Shown here in pieces: positions 46,170 through 53,359 of a DNA stretch of 64,000 bases. Origin of the DNA: Massilia niastensis DSM 21313. GTDB taxonomy: Bacteria > Pseudomonadota > Gammaproteobacteria > Burkholderiales > Burkholderiaceae_D. Numbering within the stretch: position 1 is the first letter of the stretch; each line of letters opens with the position of its first letter. A program made the translations under genes and the position numbers. Where the stretch lies: assembly GCF_000382345.1 (NCBI RefSeq), contig NZ_KB908084.1, forward strand, positions 62,001 to 126,000, in the 5' to 3' direction. Under the pieces are notes generated by a model. That model was not told the DNA's origin, searched no databases, and saw only the letters and a list, made by a program, of their open reading frames with translations.

Positions 46170-47116
46170 GAGCGCGGCCATCCGTTCTTCAGCGCGCTGG
46201 GAGCGGCCATCGCGTGCGCCTGGACCGGTGCGACCCGTTTGCCAGTGGCCGGCAGCACCTGCACGGTCGCGGTCTGGCCGGCGACCAGGCGCACGCCGGC
46301 GGGGATCGGGTCGAGCGCGACGCGCACCGGGATGCGCTGCGCCAGCCGGACCCAGTTGAAGGTCGGGTTGATGTTCGGCAGGAGGTTGCTGCCGGTCGTG
46401 CGGTCGCGGTCCGAGATGCCTTCCGCGAAGCTCTCGATGTGGCCGTGCAGCTTCTGCGTCGCGCCCATCAGAGAGACGGTGACCGGATCGCCGAGGTGGA
46501 TCGCCGGCAGCTTGGTCTCCTCGAAATAGCCCTCGACGTAGAAGGAAGCGCGGTCCACCAGCGCCATCACCGGATGGCTGGCGCTGACGTAGGCGCCGGC
46601 GCGCAGGTCGAGGTTGGTGACGAAGCCGTCGACGACCGACCTGACCTGGGTGCGCTCGAGGTCCAGCTTCGCGGTATCGCGGTTGACCACCGCCTGGGCC
46701 AGCGCCGCGCGCGCCAGCTCGACGCGCGACTGGCCCTGTTCGCGGGTTTCCTGGGCCACCAGTTCGTCGAGCTGCACGTTGCGGCGCGCTTCGCGCTGCG
46801 CCTGGTTCAGCGCGGCCTGCGCGGACTGCTCGGCGGCTTCGGCCTGGCGCAGCGCCAGTTCGAAGCGGGCGCGGTCGACCTCGAACAGCAGGTCGCCCGC
46901 ATTCACCTGCTGGTTGTCGTGCACGTGCACCCTGGTCACCTGGCCGGTGACGTCGGGCGCGACCTGCACCACATAGGCCTTGACGCGGCCATCGCGCGTC
47001 CAGGGTTCGACTTCGTAATGGCGCCACAGCTGCCAGCCGGCATAGGCGGCGCCGGCGGCGGCCAGCAGGGTGACGGCGACCCGGCTCACGGCCGGAAGAG
47101 AGAATTTCATGTCCAT
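46166..47116 (-). CDS. HlyD-family efflux adaptor, AaeA-like
   Basis: 316 aa, close to E. coli AaeA (310). One N-terminal membrane helix (RVAVTLLAAAGAAYAGWQLW), a biotinyl-lipoyl segment (YVVQVAPDVTGQVTRVHVHD), an alpha-hairpin and a beta-barrel (VGAYV-type RAGAYVSASHPVMALV). It links the inner-membrane FUSC pump to the outer-membrane channel. Its ATG follows the DUF1656 stop by one nt. Confidence 0.92.
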   Translation of the reverse strand: MDMKFSLPAVSRVAVTLLAAAGAAYAGWQLWRHYEVEPWTRDGRVKAYVVQVAPDVTGQVTRVHVHDNQQVNAGDLLFEVDRARFELALRQAEAAEQSAQAALNQAQREARRNVQLDELVAQETREQGQSRVELARAALAQAVVNRDTAKLDLERTQVRSVVDGFVTNLDLRAGAYVSASHPVMALVDRASFYVEGYFEETKLPAIHLGDPVTVSLMGATQKLHGHIESFAEGISDRDRTTGSNLLPNINPTFNWVRLAQRIPVRVALDPIPAGVRLVAGQTATVQVLPATGKRVAPVQAHAMAAPSALKNGWPRS

Positions 47117-47117
47117 G

Positions 47118-47324
47118 TCAAAACCAGTTGGAACCAAGGAAAGCGAGACTGCCCAGCACGATGATGAACAGCGAAAAATCGAACAGCGCAGGATGCCAGA
47201 CGAACCGGTAGAAGCCGGTGCGCGCCAGCACGTGCTTGCACAGGCGCGAGGCCGCGAGCGCGGGCAGGGCCAGCAGCAGCAGCGGTGGAACATAGATGCC
47301 ATAGAGGCTGACTTCGCCGATCAT
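47118..47324 (-). CDS. DUF1656 small membrane protein, AaeX-like
   Basis: 68 aa with two predicted membrane helices. MIGEVSLYGIYVPPLLLLAL and FYRFVWHPALFDFSLFIIVL are the family signature. It overlaps the FUSC stop (ATGA) and has a GGAG site inside the FUSC gene. DUF1656 proteins always accompany FUSC/AaeB pumps, but their job is unknown. Confidence 0.92.
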   Translation of the reverse strand: MIGEVSLYGIYVPPLLLLALPALAASRLCKHVLARTGFYRFVWHPALFDFSLFIIVLGSLAFLGSNWF

Positions 47325-49369
47325 CGGTTCTCCTTGTCGGGCATGGGCGCGGGTTGATAGGGCGGGGCTTGCGGGAACAGGTCGCGCCGGATGCCGGCCA
47401 GCGCGACCAGCGCCGCGCGGCGGGCCTCCGATTCCTGCGCCGCGCTGACCGAGCGCAGGGCATTGTCGAGCGATGCCAGCAGCTGCGCGTCTTCGCGCGG
47501 GTCCAGGGCCGGGCGCGCCTCGAAATGCCGGGACAGGTGCGCCATCAGCTCCCGCAGCGCGGCCTGGCTGCGTCCCAGTTCGTGGCTTGACGACTGCAGG
47601 TGCGCCATGTTCAGGCCGATGCGCAGGTCGACCAGCGCATCGGCCGCCTGCAGGTCCTGCTGGGCGCCGGCCATCCTCAGGCGCGGCGTCAGCAGGGCGA
47701 TGCGGTCGACCATGCGCGCCGAGAACTCCGGCGCCGAAGTCAGCTGCCGGCCGTCGCCGATGCGCGCCAGTTCGCCCCAGCCGGCGCGCAGCACGCGGCG
47801 CGCGGTCCAGCCGGCGCCGACGCTGCGGAACATGCCCATCACCAGCGCCGCCAGCGCCAGGCCGGCCAGCTGGGCCAGGGTGGCATTGATGAAGGAGGCG
47901 GTATCGGCGGTATTCGTGTCCTGCAGCGCCAGCGTGCCGCCGATGCCCATCACGAAGGGCATCGCCTTGCCGAAGGTGGCCGGCCGCGCGATCAGCACGC
48001 CGAGCAGCAGGAAGACCGGGGCGCAGGCCAGCACCAGCATCTCGAAGCTGTGGATCGCCGGCAGCACGGCCAGGAGGTAGATGGCGGACACCGGCACCGA
48101 ATAGATCGTCCATACGAGGAAGCCCTTGATGAAGGGCACCGGGTCGTCCTGGGTGGCGAAGAAGCAGGACATCACGGCCGCCATCATCGGCATCGCCGAG
48201 CCGGCGGGCCAGCCGGTGAGAATCCAGAAGGCGCAGCCGGCGAGGGTGGCGATGACCGCGGCCAGCGCCGACAGGACGGCCATGCCGTGGTCCAGGTGCA
48301 GGGCGTGCGCCGGAACGCCGGCCAGGTGCCGCGCCTGTAGCGGCAAGGCGCCCGCCACGCCGATGCCGATATGGCGGCGCAAGCTTCGCGCCTCGGCGCA
48401 GGCGTCGACCAGCCCGTGCAGGCGCGCGGCGAGGTTCAGCTGGAGCAGGTCGGGCCAGCCGGCATGGCGCTGCGGCTCTGGAGCCAGCGCATCGATGGCG
48501 CCGTGCAGCGTCGCCGTGTCGGTCGGCTTGCCGTCGTGTCCGGCGCCGCTCCATGCCGTGATATCGGCCAGCAGCGTGCGCCAGCGCGAGGACTGGTCGG
48601 ACGCTCCGAGCTGGCGCAGCGCCAGCAGCCGGTCTTCGATCGAGGACAGCAGCGGCACCATGGCGGCCAGGCGCTCCTGCAGCGCGTGGATCGCGTTCGA
48701 GGTCCAGCGCAGGTGCGAGGTATCGAAGGGCAGGTGCACGGCCATCATGCGCAGCTCGGTGATGTCGCCGGCCAGCTTGCGCCGGTCCTGCGCGCTCTTC
48801 GTGTCGCCGCCGGGAGCCAGCGCGTCGGCGATCCAATGCCGGGCGTCGCGCAGGGCGTGGTCGAGACGCGCCAGCATGACGGGGCCGAAGCCTTGCGGGA
48901 ACACCAGCGAGTGCACCACCGTCGCGCAGGTGATCCCGAGCAGGATCTCCTCGACGCGGGCCAGCGCGATGTCGAAGATCGTGCCCGGTTCGTTCACCGC
49001 CGGGAAGGCGATCAGGCCGGCCGTGTACCCGGCCAGCATCAGGACATAGGAACGCGGCGTGCGGTCGAGCAGCGACACGAACAGGCAGCCGCCGACCCAT
49101 AGCGACAGCGCCAGCGACAGCAGCTCCGGCGAGTTGTAGAAGGCCGGCACGATCAGCACGGTGGCGAAGGCGCCCAGCAAGGTGCCGCCGAAGCGGTAGA
49201 CGGCCTTCGAGCGGGTCGGGCCGGCGAAGGGCGCCGCCACGATGTAGGCGGTCATCAGCGCCCAGAACGGGCGCGGCAGCCCGATGCTCATCGCGATGTA
49301 CAGCGCCAGCATCGCGGCGGCGAAACTCTTGACCGAGAACAGGGCCTCGGCTTTGCTCGGCAGGCTCAC
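47321..49369 (-). CDS. FUSC-family aromatic-acid exporter, AaeB-like
   Basis: 682 aa with two blocks of membrane helices (about residues 12-170 and 350-500), each followed by a cytoplasmic domain, as in AaeB (655 aa). Segments PRPFWALMTAYIVAAPFAGP and WPAGSAMPMMAAVMSCFFAT are typical. The GTG start overlaps the marR stop (GTGA). Predicted to expel hydroxylated aromatic acids with AaeA and the NodT channel. Confidence 0.92.
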   Translation of the reverse strand: MSLPSKAEALFSVKSFAAAMLALYIAMSIGLPRPFWALMTAYIVAAPFAGPTRSKAVYRFGGTLLGAFATVLIVPAFYNSPELLSLALSLWVGGCLFVSLLDRTPRSYVLMLAGYTAGLIAFPAVNEPGTIFDIALARVEEILLGITCATVVHSLVFPQGFGPVMLARLDHALRDARHWIADALAPGGDTKSAQDRRKLAGDITELRMMAVHLPFDTSHLRWTSNAIHALQERLAAMVPLLSSIEDRLLALRQLGASDQSSRWRTLLADITAWSGAGHDGKPTDTATLHGAIDALAPEPQRHAGWPDLLQLNLAARLHGLVDACAEARSLRRHIGIGVAGALPLQARHLAGVPAHALHLDHGMAVLSALAAVIATLAGCAFWILTGWPAGSAMPMMAAVMSCFFATQDDPVPFIKGFLVWTIYSVPVSAIYLLAVLPAIHSFEMLVLACAPVFLLLGVLIARPATFGKAMPFVMGIGGTLALQDTNTADTASFINATLAQLAGLALAALVMGMFRSVGAGWTARRVLRAGWGELARIGDGRQLTSAPEFSARMVDRIALLTPRLRMAGAQQDLQAADALVDLRIGLNMAHLQSSSHELGRSQAALRELMAHLSRHFEARPALDPREDAQLLASLDNALRSVSAAQESEARRAALVALAGIRRDLFPQAPPYQPAPMPDKENR

Positions 49370-49836
49370 GCCGTCTTGTCTCCGGCGGCGCCTTCGCAGG
49401 GCTTGATCATGGACTGGATCCCGGTGAGCACGCGCAGGCAGGCCTCGATGTCGGCCCGGTCGAAGCCGGAGAAGACCTGGCGGCGGAACGGCATCAGCGC
49501 GTCTTCCATCTGCGCCGCGCGGGTCTTGCCGTCAGCGGTGAGCTGCAGCAGCTTGGCGCGGCGGTCCTGCGGATCCTCGCGCCGTTCGATCAGGCCGTTC
49601 TCGATCAGGAGGTCGACCACCCGCACCAGGGACGAGGCTTCGAGGCCGAGCGCATCGGCCAGCACGCCGGGACGCGCGCCGTTCTCGCCCAGGCGGCCCA
49701 GGATCAGCACTGGCAGCGCGGTCGCCTGCGACAGGCTGTACTGGGAAGCGACCTTGTCCGCCATCGCCTTGTAGGCGCGCGACGCCTGGGTGAGGGCGGA
49801 GGTGAGTTGCATCAGGGTGTGGTCGAAGGAGTCCAT
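49366..49836 (-). CDS. MarR-family transcriptional regulator
   Basis: 156 aa winged-helix protein. LPVLILGRLGENGARPGVLA, LGLEASSLVRVVDLLIENGL and IERREDPQDRRAKLLQLTAD are the MarR DNA-binding and wing segments. It is the first gene of the five-gene efflux operon and probably represses it until an aromatic ligand binds. A small palindrome lies just upstream. Confidence 0.93.
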   Translation of the reverse strand: MDSFDHTLMQLTSALTQASRAYKAMADKVASQYSLSQATALPVLILGRLGENGARPGVLADALGLEASSLVRVVDLLIENGLIERREDPQDRRAKLLQLTADGKTRAAQMEDALMPFRRQVFSGFDRADIEACLRVLTGIQSMIKPCEGAAGDKTA

Positions 49837-49860
49837 GGCGGGCGCGTTTTGGTTTGAGTC

Positions 49861-49871
49861 CTAAAGTTTAG
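49861..49871. promoter_or_regulatory. Candidate MarR operator
   Basis: CTAAA-G-TTTAG, a perfect short palindrome 25 nt upstream of the marR start. MarR proteins commonly bind AT-rich palindromes next to their own gene. It is short, so chance is possible. Confidence 0.35.
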
Positions 49872-50041
49872 CATGCGAAGTAATTTGCTGCAAAACAGCA
49901 GGCCTGCCTGGAACGCCATGGCGAAAGATGTAATTTTTGATATCGGTAGGCTGATAAATGTGATTGGAAGAACAATTGAATTTCCACCATCCTGCGTATT
50001 CATCACACATACCGATAACGATAAAATCACGGAGACGACAA

Positions 50042-52384
50042 TTGAAGAAGACACTGTCCCTGGTGGGGACCTGCGCCATCCTGGCCTCGTCCATGTTTTC
50101 CCAGCATGCCGCCGCCCAGGCGGGTTTTACTCCCATCAGCTTTCAAAACGCATCCGTCCACGATCCTTCGGTGATCAAGGTCGGCGACACGTTCTATGTG
50201 TTCGGTTCCCACCTGGCCGCGGCGAAGTCGAAGGACCTGATGAAGTGGCAGCAGATGACCGACAGCGTCAGCGCCACCAATCCGCTGTTCCTGAACGGCG
50301 CGGCGAACGTGTTCACCGAACTGGCCGAGACCTTCAGCTGGGCGCAGTCGAACACGCTGTGGGCGGCGGACGTCCGTCAGCTGGCCGACGGCAGGTTCTA
50401 CATGTACTACAACGCCTGCAAGGGCGATTCGCCGCGCTCGGCCCTGGGCATCGCCGTGGCCAGCAACATCGAAGGTCCCTACGTCGACAAGGGCATCATC
50501 CTGAAGTCCGGCATGTGGGGGCAGGCGAGCCATGACGGCACGGTCTACGACGCGCTCAAGCACCCGAACGCCGTCGACCCGCATGTGTTCTTCGATAATG
50601 GCGGCAAGCTGTGGATGATCTACGGCTCGTATTCGGGCGGGATCTTCATCATGCAGATGAACCCGGCCAATGGCATGCCCCTGCCGGGCCAGGGCTACGG
50701 CAAGCGCCTGATCGGCGGTAACCACAGCCGCATCGAAGGGGCGTATGTGATGTACAGCCCGGCCAGCGGCTACTACTACATGTTCACCTCGTTCGGCGGC
50801 CTGGATGCGAGCGGCGGCTACAACATGCGGGTGGCGCGCTCGCTCAATCCCGATGGCCCGTATGTCGACGCCCAGGGCAACGACATGGCGAACGTGAAGT
50901 CGAATCCCGCCAAACCCCTGTTCGATGACGCCTCGATCGCGCCCTACGGCGTCAAGCTGATGGGGAACTTCCTGTTCGAGCGCAAGCTGGGCGACGCCGG
51001 CACCGGCATCGGCACCGGCTATGTCTCGCCCGGCCACAACTCGGCCTACTACGACGCGGCGACGAAAAAGCACTTCCTGCTCTTCCATGCGCGCTTCCCC
51101 GAGCGCGGCGAGCAGCATGAAGTCCGCGTCCACCAGATGTTCATGAACGCCGACGGCTGGCCGGTGGTCGCGCCTTACCGCTATGCGAACGAGAACCTGG
51201 CGGCGGTGCGGCGCGAATTCGTGGTCGGCGACTACATGTTCGTCAATCACGGCAAGGACATCTCCGCCGCCGTCAAGAAGTCGCAGCTCGTCACCCTGAA
51301 CGGCAACGGCACGGTCACGGGCGCGGCGAGCGGCAGCTGGGCGCTGGTCGGCAGCAACCAGGTCGAGATCAGCCTGTCCGGCTCTTCGCCGTACAAGGGC
51401 GTCTTCCTCAGCCAGTGGGACGAGACCTCGAAGAGCTATGTGATGACCTTCTCCGCCCTGTCGCGCGAGGGTGTGGCCGTCTATGGCAGCCGCCTGCTGC
51501 CGAAGACCGATGCGCAGGTGGTCAATGCGGTCTACGCCGAGCTTGGCCTGGGCAATACCAGCGCCGTCACGGCCAACCTGAGCCTGCCGACCGTGGGGTC
51601 GCGCGGCGCCGGCATTGCGTGGACCTCGTCGAATCCCGCCGTGGTGAGCAATACCGGCGTGGTGAGCGCCCCATCGAACAGCGACGTCACCCTCACGCTC
51701 ACGGCGCGCATCACGAAAGGAACTGCGACGGCATTGAAAACCTTCACCGTCACCGTGCGCAAGGCGGGCGGCCTGCTGGCCCATTACGCCTTCGACGGCA
51801 ACCTCGCGGATGCGAACGGCGTGTTCGCTCCCGGGACCGTCGTCGGCAACCGACTCGATGCGGCCGGCGGCAGCCTTGGCTATGAAGCCGGCGTCAAGGG
51901 CAGCGCCGCCGTCTTCAATGGCGCGACCGGCATACGCCTGCCCAATGGCCTCATCTCCAGCAACAACTACACGGTCTCGCTCTGGCTCAAGCCTGCGCAG
52001 CTCACGGCGTTCAGCACCACCTTCTTCGGCGCACGCACCGGCGAATCCTGGCTCAGCCTGCTGCCGATGGGGCATGACTTCGTGGGCGGCGCCTCCATGC
52101 TCTGGTCGGGCACGGCCTGGTACGACGCCGGGCTGGGCATGAATATCCCGGTCGGCCGCTGGTCGCACCTGGCCTTCACCGTCAGGAACGGCGCGGTGAA
52201 CGTCTACGTGGACGGCGTGAGGAAATTCAGCGGAACGAACTTCCCGAACATCTTCACCAACGCCAGCGGCGTGTTCTCGCTGGGCGTGAACTGGTGGGAT
52301 ACGCCGTACAAGGGCTCGATGGACGAGCTGCGCATCTATGGCACGGCGCTGGGCGATGCCGACGTGTCGGCCCTGGCCCGCTAG
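50042..52384 (+). CDS. Secreted GH43-family glycosidase with Ig-like and LamG domains
   Basis: 780 aa. A TTG start (MKKTLSLVGTCAILASSMFS) is chosen because GGAG lies 8 nt before it and it opens a clean signal peptide ending HAAAQA. The five-bladed GH43 domain (about 28-480) shows the catalytic-base Asp in ASVHDPSVIKVGDTFYVFGS, Asp in NAVDPHVFF, and the acid Glu in HSRIEGAYVMYSP. It resembles arabinan-active enzymes. An atrophied bacterial Ig-like domain (about 500-575) and a C-terminal LamG/concanavalin-like domain (about 580-780, HYAFDGNLADANG, VSLWLKPAQLTAF) follow. It is extracellular and likely attacks plant arabinan. Confidence 0.87.
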   Translation: MKKTLSLVGTCAILASSMFSQHAAAQAGFTPISFQNASVHDPSVIKVGDTFYVFGSHLAAAKSKDLMKWQQMTDSVSATNPLFLNGAANVFTELAETFSWAQSNTLWAADVRQLADGRFYMYYNACKGDSPRSALGIAVASNIEGPYVDKGIILKSGMWGQASHDGTVYDALKHPNAVDPHVFFDNGGKLWMIYGSYSGGIFIMQMNPANGMPLPGQGYGKRLIGGNHSRIEGAYVMYSPASGYYYMFTSFGGLDASGGYNMRVARSLNPDGPYVDAQGNDMANVKSNPAKPLFDDASIAPYGVKLMGNFLFERKLGDAGTGIGTGYVSPGHNSAYYDAATKKHFLLFHARFPERGEQHEVRVHQMFMNADGWPVVAPYRYANENLAAVRREFVVGDYMFVNHGKDISAAVKKSQLVTLNGNGTVTGAASGSWALVGSNQVEISLSGSSPYKGVFLSQWDETSKSYVMTFSALSREGVAVYGSRLLPKTDAQVVNAVYAELGLGNTSAVTANLSLPTVGSRGAGIAWTSSNPAVVSNTGVVSAPSNSDVTLTLTARITKGTATALKTFTVTVRKAGGLLAHYAFDGNLADANGVFAPGTVVGNRLDAAGGSLGYEAGVKGSAAVFNGATGIRLPNGLISSNNYTVSLWLKPAQLTAFSTTFFGARTGESWLSLLPMGHDFVGGASMLWSGTAWYDAGLGMNIPVGRWSHLAFTVRNGAVNVYVDGVRKFSGTNFPNIFTNASGVFSLGVNWWDTPYKGSMDELRIYGTALGDADVSALAR

Positions 52385-52424
52385 GCATCCATTGATCCAA
52401 CGAGTGATTTTCGAGGAATAGAAC

Positions 52425-52982
52425 ATGAAGAAAACGATACTTTCCCTGTCGCTGGCCCTGGCTTCCGCAAGTTCGCTTGCCGGGGTGATCGGCTTCGACG
52501 ACCTGTCCGGCGACGAAACCGAAGCGATCGCCAACGGCTACCAGGGCCTGGACTGGGACAATCTCGGCGCGATCAGGGCCGATGCGTTTCCGGGCAGCGG
52601 CTATGCCGCGGGCACGGTCTCGTATGCGAATACCGCGTTCAACCGCGACGGCGGCACGGTCGCGATCTCGAAGGCCGGCGGCTTCCATTTCGTCGGCGCG
52701 TTCTTCACGTCGGCGTGGCTGGACCAGGAAATCTCCTTCGAAGGCTTCCGGAATGGCGAACTGCTGTATGCCACCGATGCGTCCTACGTGCTGGACACCA
52801 CGACGCCGCTGTGGATCCGGCTCGGCTGGGCGGGCATCGATACCCTGGTCATCCATAACAGCAGCGGAACGCAGTGGGCGATGGACGAGTTCACGGTGCC
52901 CGAGCCGGCATCGCTGGCCTTGTTCGGCGCGTCGCTGGCGGGCCTGATGCTGTCGCGCAGGCGCAGGAACGCGTCGATCTGA
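52425..52982 (+). CDS. PEP-CTERM sorting domain protein
   Basis: 185 aa. A signal peptide (MKKTILSLSLALASASSLAG) and a C-terminal VPEPASLALFGASLAGLMLS followed by RRRR form the PEP-CTERM tripartite signal, recognised by exosortase for export and processing. The body is a small beta-rich domain with few motifs (IGFDDLSGDETEAIANGYQG). No exosortase gene is in the window. It begins 40 nt after the GH43 stop and may be co-transcribed with it. Confidence 0.9.
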   Translation: MKKTILSLSLALASASSLAGVIGFDDLSGDETEAIANGYQGLDWDNLGAIRADAFPGSGYAAGTVSYANTAFNRDGGTVAISKAGGFHFVGAFFTSAWLDQEISFEGFRNGELLYATDASYVLDTTTPLWIRLGWAGIDTLVIHNSSGTQWAMDEFTVPEPASLALFGASLAGLMLSRRRRNASI

Positions 52983-53042
52983 CCGCGGGTGGCTTGATCC
53001 GGTATCATGGGCCGACGATGCCTTTCACGCCACCCGATCCTC

Positions 53043-53294
53043 ATGAGCAAAGACGAACAACTGACAGATGACGCCATGGCGGCGCTGCGCGCCCGCTTCC
53101 AGCAACAATCGCGCAAGGCGCAGGCGTATTACGCGGTGATGCACGAGGTCCGCGGCCTCGTGGGGAGCGACGATGCGGCAAACAGCTGGATGAACCAGGC
53201 GCTGCCGGCCTTCGGCGGCAGGACGGCGGCCCAGCTGGTGGGCGAGGGACGCGAGAACGAGGTCCTGGCCCACATCCGCACACTGCGGACATGA
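53043..53294 (+). CDS. Small protein with a MbcA/ParS/Xre antitoxin-like C-terminus
   Basis: 83 aa. After a helical N-terminus, the C-terminal half reads SWMNQALPAFGGRTAAQLV and GRENEVLAHIRTL, close to the DUF2384 toxin-binding domain of Xre/ParS/MbcA antitoxins (W...NPALGGRTPLELL...V...L). There is no helix-turn-helix part and no RES-domain toxin gene next to it. It may be a solitary derivative with another role. Confidence 0.6.
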   Translation: MSKDEQLTDDAMAALRARFQQQSRKAQAYYAVMHEVRGLVGSDDAANSWMNQALPAFGGRTAAQLVGEGRENEVLAHIRTLRT

Positions 53295-53299
53295 ACGAA

Positions 53300-53325
53300 A
53301 AAAGGTCCCGCGAGCGGGACCTTTT
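53300..53325. terminator. Bidirectional terminator
   Basis: Perfect 12-bp stem AAAAGGTCCCGC/GCGGGACCTTTT with a 2-nt loop, between the small antitoxin-like gene and the convergent TonB receptor gene. A runs on one side and T runs on the other make it work in both directions. Confidence 0.92.
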
Positions 53326-53359
53326 CACGTGAACAGCGCCTGCGAGGGCGCTGCGCGCA

